Origin: Clostridia bacterium
Lineage (GTDB): Bacteria; Bacillota; Clostridia; Lachnospirales; Lachnospiraceae
DNA length: 46,947 bases
Assembly (NCBI GenBank): GCA_003246295.1
Contig: QKAS01000053.1
Span: forward strand, 1 to 46,947
Direction: 5' to 3'
Positions 44,549-46,947 of this stretch are shown piece after piece (the first letter of the stretch is position 1; every line of letters starts with the position of its first letter). A model generated the notes under the pieces. It had not been told where the DNA came from. It did no database searches and saw only the letters and a program-made list of their open reading frames with translations. The translations under genes were made by a program, and so were the position numbers.

Positions 44549-45799
44549 ATGAGTAGCGAAATCAGAGACATTAATCTGGCTGAATCAGGTGAACAAAAAA
44601 TTGAATGGGTAAAAAGAAATTGTGATCTTCTTAGAACACTGGAAGAAGAATTTTCAGCAACAAAACCATTTTTAGGAAAAAAAGTTGCATTATCAGTGCA
44701 TTTGGAAGCAAAAACGGCGTATTTATGTAAAGTATTGGCAGCAGGTGGAGCACAAATGTATATTACAGGCAGCAATCCATTATCAACACAGGATGATGTT
44801 GCAGCAGCATTGGTAAAGGCGGGCTTGGAAGTGCATGCATGGTATGACTGTACACCAGAAGAATACGAAAGTCACATCAGAAAGGTGCTCGAAATTGGAC
44901 CAAACATTATCATTGATGATGGCGGAGATCTGGTTCATATGATGCATACAGAATTTGTAGAGTTAATTCCAAATGTAATTGGTGGATGTGAAGAGACAAC
45001 AACTGGAATCATAAGATTAATTACAATGGAGAAAGAAAATAAACTTAAATTTCCAATGGTAATGGTAAATAATGCAGACTGCAAACATTTATTTGATAAC
45101 AGATATGGTACGGGACAGTCTGTGTGGGATGGAATTAATAGAACAACAAATTTGATTGTTGCTGGTAAGAATGTTGTAGTAGCAGGTTATGGATGGTGTG
45201 GAAAAGGAACAGCAATGCGCGCAAAAGGCCTTGGCGCAAAGGTGATTGTTACAGAAATAGATCCAATCAAAGCAATAGAAGCAATTATGGATGGATTTGA
45301 TGTTATGCCAATGAGAGAAGCTGCAAAAATCGGTGATTTCTTTGTAACGGTGACAGGATGTGATAAAGTAATTGATGAAGAAGATTTTGCTGTCATGAAA
45401 GATGGAGCTATTCTTTGTAATGCAGGACATTTTGACTGTGAGATTGATATGGCTGGTTTAAGAAAAATTGCAGTTGAAACTAGAGAACAAAGAAAAAATA
45501 TTATGGGATACAAATTACCTACAGGACAGTGGATTTTTGTTCTTGCGGAAGGAAGACTTGTAAATCTGGCAGCAGGAGATGGACATCCTGCAGAAATAAT
45601 GGACATGAGTTTTGCGATTCAGGCGTTAAGTGCAAAATATTTGGTAGAAAATGAAGGAAAACTGAATCAAATGCTCATTGATGTTCCAAAAGAAGTGGAT
45701 CAGGATGTTGCAAAAAGAAAGCTTGCTTTTATGGGAAAGGAAATTGACATTTTAACAAATGAGCAGGAAGAATATCTTTTTGGTGCTAAAACGATATAA
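44549..45799 (+). CDS. ahcY: Adenosylhomocysteinase
   Basis: 416 residues, the compact bacterial/archaeal form. Substrate-contact motifs include LSVHLEAKTAYLCKVL, IIDDGGDLVHMMH and the catalytic Lys/Asp/Asn group in NADCKHLFDNRYGTGQS. The NAD-binding loop is VVAGYGWCGKGTAMRAKGLGA, and FDCEIDM matches a late family motif. It splits S-adenosylhomocysteine into adenosine and homocysteine, relieving methyltransferase inhibition. It lacks the usual PxHYRY C-terminus and ends LFGAKTI. Start ATG 44549 has CGGAGGAAC 7 bases upstream; the frame also opens at 44477 with no site. Confidence 0.93.
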   Translation: MSSEIRDINLAESGEQKIEWVKRNCDLLRTLEEEFSATKPFLGKKVALSVHLEAKTAYLCKVLAAGGAQMYITGSNPLSTQDDVAAALVKAGLEVHAWYDCTPEEYESHIRKVLEIGPNIIIDDGGDLVHMMHTEFVELIPNVIGGCEETTTGIIRLITMEKENKLKFPMVMVNNADCKHLFDNRYGTGQSVWDGINRTTNLIVAGKNVVVAGYGWCGKGTAMRAKGLGAKVIVTEIDPIKAIEAIMDGFDVMPMREAAKIGDFFVTVTGCDKVIDEEDFAVMKDGAILCNAGHFDCEIDMAGLRKIAVETREQRKNIMGYKLPTGQWIFVLAEGRLVNLAAGDGHPAEIMDMSFAIQALSAKYLVENEGKLNQMLIDVPKEVDQDVAKRKLAFMGKEIDILTNEQEEYLFGAKTI

Positions 45800-45809
45800 A
45801 AATAAAAAG

Positions 45810-45846
45810 AAAACGCCTTTTGGCAGATTTTGCCGAAAGGCGTTTT
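45810..45846. terminator. Bidirectional terminator between ahcY and hsp20
   Basis: A strong hairpin: AAAACGCCTTTTGGCA against TGCCGAAAGGCGTTTT (one mismatch) with a 4-base loop. T-rich sequence flanks both sides. Confidence 0.9.
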
Positions 45847-45887
45847 GTTCATAACTAATTATTATTTGATAAATATCAAATGGACTT

Positions 45888-46328
45888 CTATTTCACTTCT
45901 ATTTTTTTTGGCTCTTCCTGTGTTATCAGCTCTTTTTTAGGAAACTTGACTTCAAGAATACCGTCTTGATAACTTGCGTCAATATCTTCTGGCCTGATTC
46001 CTTCTACATGAAAACAACGCTTATATGAGCTATAATGTCTTTCTTTTCGAATGTAATTTGATTTGTTTTCTTCATTTTTCTCTTCGTGATTTGCAGATAT
46101 CGTCAAGGTATTGTTTGAAAGATCAATGTTGATGTCTTCTTTTTTGAATCCAGGCAATTCAGCCTGAAGAAGATAATGATCGCCTTCATCAATGACATCT
46201 GTATTAAAGCTTTCTTTGCCTGCAAGGCTGTTTCCCCAGAAATCTGTAAATGCGGTGTCAAAAAAGCGATCAAACATGTTGTCAAAAAATGCCGGTTTCG
46301 ATGATTCGAATAATGCAGGTCTTAACAT
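45888..46328 (-). CDS. Hsp20-family small heat-shock protein
   Basis: 146 residues. An N-terminal arm (ALFESSKPAFFDNMFDRFF) precedes an alpha-crystallin domain: DVIDEGDHYLLQAELPGF, NTLTISANHEE and the late GxL motif in DGILEVKFPKK. It is an ATP-independent chaperone that holds unfolding proteins under heat or other stress. The start is ATG 46328, eight bases after AAGGAG; an in-frame GTG at 46337 overlaps that site. No CIRCE or CtsR box is visible upstream, but two palindromes are (46366-46384 and 46400-46422). Confidence 0.92.
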   Translation of the reverse strand: MLRPALFESSKPAFFDNMFDRFFDTAFTDFWGNSLAGKESFNTDVIDEGDHYLLQAELPGFKKEDINIDLSNNTLTISANHEEKNEENKSNYIRKERHYSSYKRCFHVEGIRPEDIDASYQDGILEVKFPKKELITQEEPKKIEVK

Positions 46329-46399
46329 AAAAATCACTCCTTTTCAAATACTTTAATTAATTATTATAGGTATCATAAATGATAACCTTTTGTCTATAA

Positions 46400-46422
46400 T
46401 TGTTATATAACATATATAACAA
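46400..46422. promoter_or_regulatory. Perfect 9-bp-arm palindrome upstream of hsp20
   Basis: TTGTTATAT, five bases, ATATAACAA. It lies about 75 bases upstream of the hsp20 start and could be an operator; arms resemble but are spaced too far for a Rex site. Confidence 0.4.
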
Positions 46423-46469
46423 TAAATCAATTAACCAATGATTAAGGATTTATAAATTAATTGTAAATA

Positions 46470-46512
46470 ATAAAATGACCTGCTGTGTTTAAATGATAAA
46501 CACAACAGGTCA
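46470..46512 (-). terminator. Terminator of the rubrerythrin gene
   Basis: A 15-bp stem (TGACCTGTTGTGTTT / AAACACAGCAGGTCA on the minus strand, one mismatch) with a 7-base loop, followed by TTTTATT. Confidence 0.88.
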
Positions 46513-46526
46513 CACTAAAAACAAAT

Positions 46527-46947
46527 TTATCCAAAGTATCTGTTAAGTAATCCCTGAAAAGCTTTTCCATGTCTTGCTTCGTCTCTTGCCATTTCATGTA
46601 CTGTGTCATGAATTGCATCAAGATTTGCAGCCTTTGCACGTTTTGCAAGATCGAATTTTCCAGCAGTTGCTCCATTTTCGGCATCAACACGCATTGTAAG
46701 ATTTTTCTTTGTTGAATCTGTTATTACTTCACCTAACAATTCAGCAAATTTTGCTGCATGTTCAGCTTCTTCCCAAGCAGCTTTTTCATAGTAAAGACCA
46801 ATTTCAGGATAGCCTTCTCTATGAGCAACTCTTGCCATTGCAAGATACATTCCTACTTCAGAACATTCGCCTGCAAAGTTTGCACGAAGATCAGCTAAAA
46901 TATCTTCGCTAACACCTGAGGCAACGCCTACAACGTGCTCAGCAGCC
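46527..46947 (-). CDS. Rubrerythrin-family diiron protein, 5' end outside window
   Basis: The frame stays open to the right edge, so only the last 139 codons are seen. They form a ferritin-like four-helix bundle with diiron ligands in [27 protein letters not shown] and [11 protein letters not shown]. The last residues (LLNRYFG) show there is no C-terminal rubredoxin. The visible start [11 protein letters not shown] resembles the sequence that follows the N-terminal rubredoxin in reverse rubrerythrins, so that domain may lie off the edge. Reduced rubrerythrins detoxify hydrogen peroxide and oxygen in anaerobes. An internal ATG at 46850 is not the likely start because the open frame and the family pattern continue upstream. 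Confidence 0.88.
   Translation of the reverse strand, partial: AAEHVVGVASGVSEDILADLRANFAGECSEVGMYLAMARVAHREGYPEIGLYYEKAAWEEAEHAAKFAELLGEVITDSTKKNLTMRVDAENGATAGKFDLAKRAKAANLDAIHDTVHEMARDEARHGKAFQGLLNRYFG

Noticed and set aside
45089..45606. Long minus-strand open frames inside ahcY
   Set aside because: They are shadows of the conserved enzyme, with no ribosome site or recognisable product.
46400..46422. Rex operator before hsp20
   Set aside because: Arms TTGTTA and TAACAA match but the spacing is 11 bases, not 6, so it does not fit a Rex site.
1..46947. Mobile elements, prophage or CRISPR
   Set aside because: No transposase, integrase, terminal repeats or regularly spaced repeats were found on either strand, and the tRNA genes have no adjoining integrase or visible duplicated ends.

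Overview
The window looks like chromosome from a motile, anaerobic, low-GC Gram-positive bacterium of the Lachnospiraceae type (Clostridium cluster XIVa). This is inferred from A/T-rich DNA, strong GGAGG ribosome sites, frequent TTG and GTG starts, a sigma-28-type flagellin promoter, CheX proteins, a rubrerythrin relative, and a Tad-like pilus cluster with no outer-membrane secretin gene. No phage, transposon, integrase, rRNA or CRISPR array was seen, so the region reads as ordinary core and semi-core chromosome.

Left part (1-3200): three cyclic-di-GMP genes in a row. They are a GGDEF-EAL protein cut by the window edge, a membrane diguanylate cyclase with an intact active site and inhibitory site, and a third GGDEF gene that has decayed. 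A tRNA-Leu(CAG) on the minus strand follows, with its own consensus promoter and terminator. Next (3234-8948) come a DEDDh exonuclease, an AraC-type regulator, and a three-gene sugar operon: a DUF4867 cupin-like protein, an L-fucose/L-arabinose isomerase-family enzyme and a xylulokinase-type kinase. The operon ends at a strong hairpin.

Middle (8963-22970): on the minus strand are a lipoprotein, an MOP-superfamily lipid flippase, and a chemotaxis pair (CheX overlapping a CheY-CheX fusion). On the plus strand are a dCache chemoreceptor, a HAD phosphatase, tatD-rsmA, and a TPR protein with a degenerate AAA-like domain next to glgB. Solitary tRNA-Pro(CGG) and tRNA-Lys(CTT) genes interrupt this stretch on the minus strand.

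Flagellar and Tad part (23071-40651): a 1034-residue FliK/DUF6240-like protein, a flagellin and a FliS-like chaperone are preceded by sigma-28-like promoter sequences. After a terminator and a good sigma-A promoter, about 12 kb of tightly packed, often overlapping genes encodes a Gram-positive Tad/Flp-like machine. In order: TadV peptidase, TadZ, TadA ATPase, TadB, TadC, a 55-residue Flp-like pilin, a DUF5702 pseudopilin-like protein, a TadE with two Cys/His repeats, a second A24 peptidase, a second TadE, a DUF6382-FHA membrane protein and a rhomboid protease. A flavodoxin-SCP2 fusion and a HIT hydrolase complete the run, which stops at a perfect 21-bp inverted repeat shared with the convergent murG.

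Right part (40647-46947): murG, pgi, a D-2-hydroxyacid dehydrogenase, ahcY, a small heat-shock protein and a partial rubrerythrin. All functions are assigned by reading motifs; no database search was run. The most system-like element is the Tad cluster, and its accessory genes (FHA, rhomboid, Cys/His TadE, sequence-degenerate TadZ, long TadC) are the least understood part of the window.
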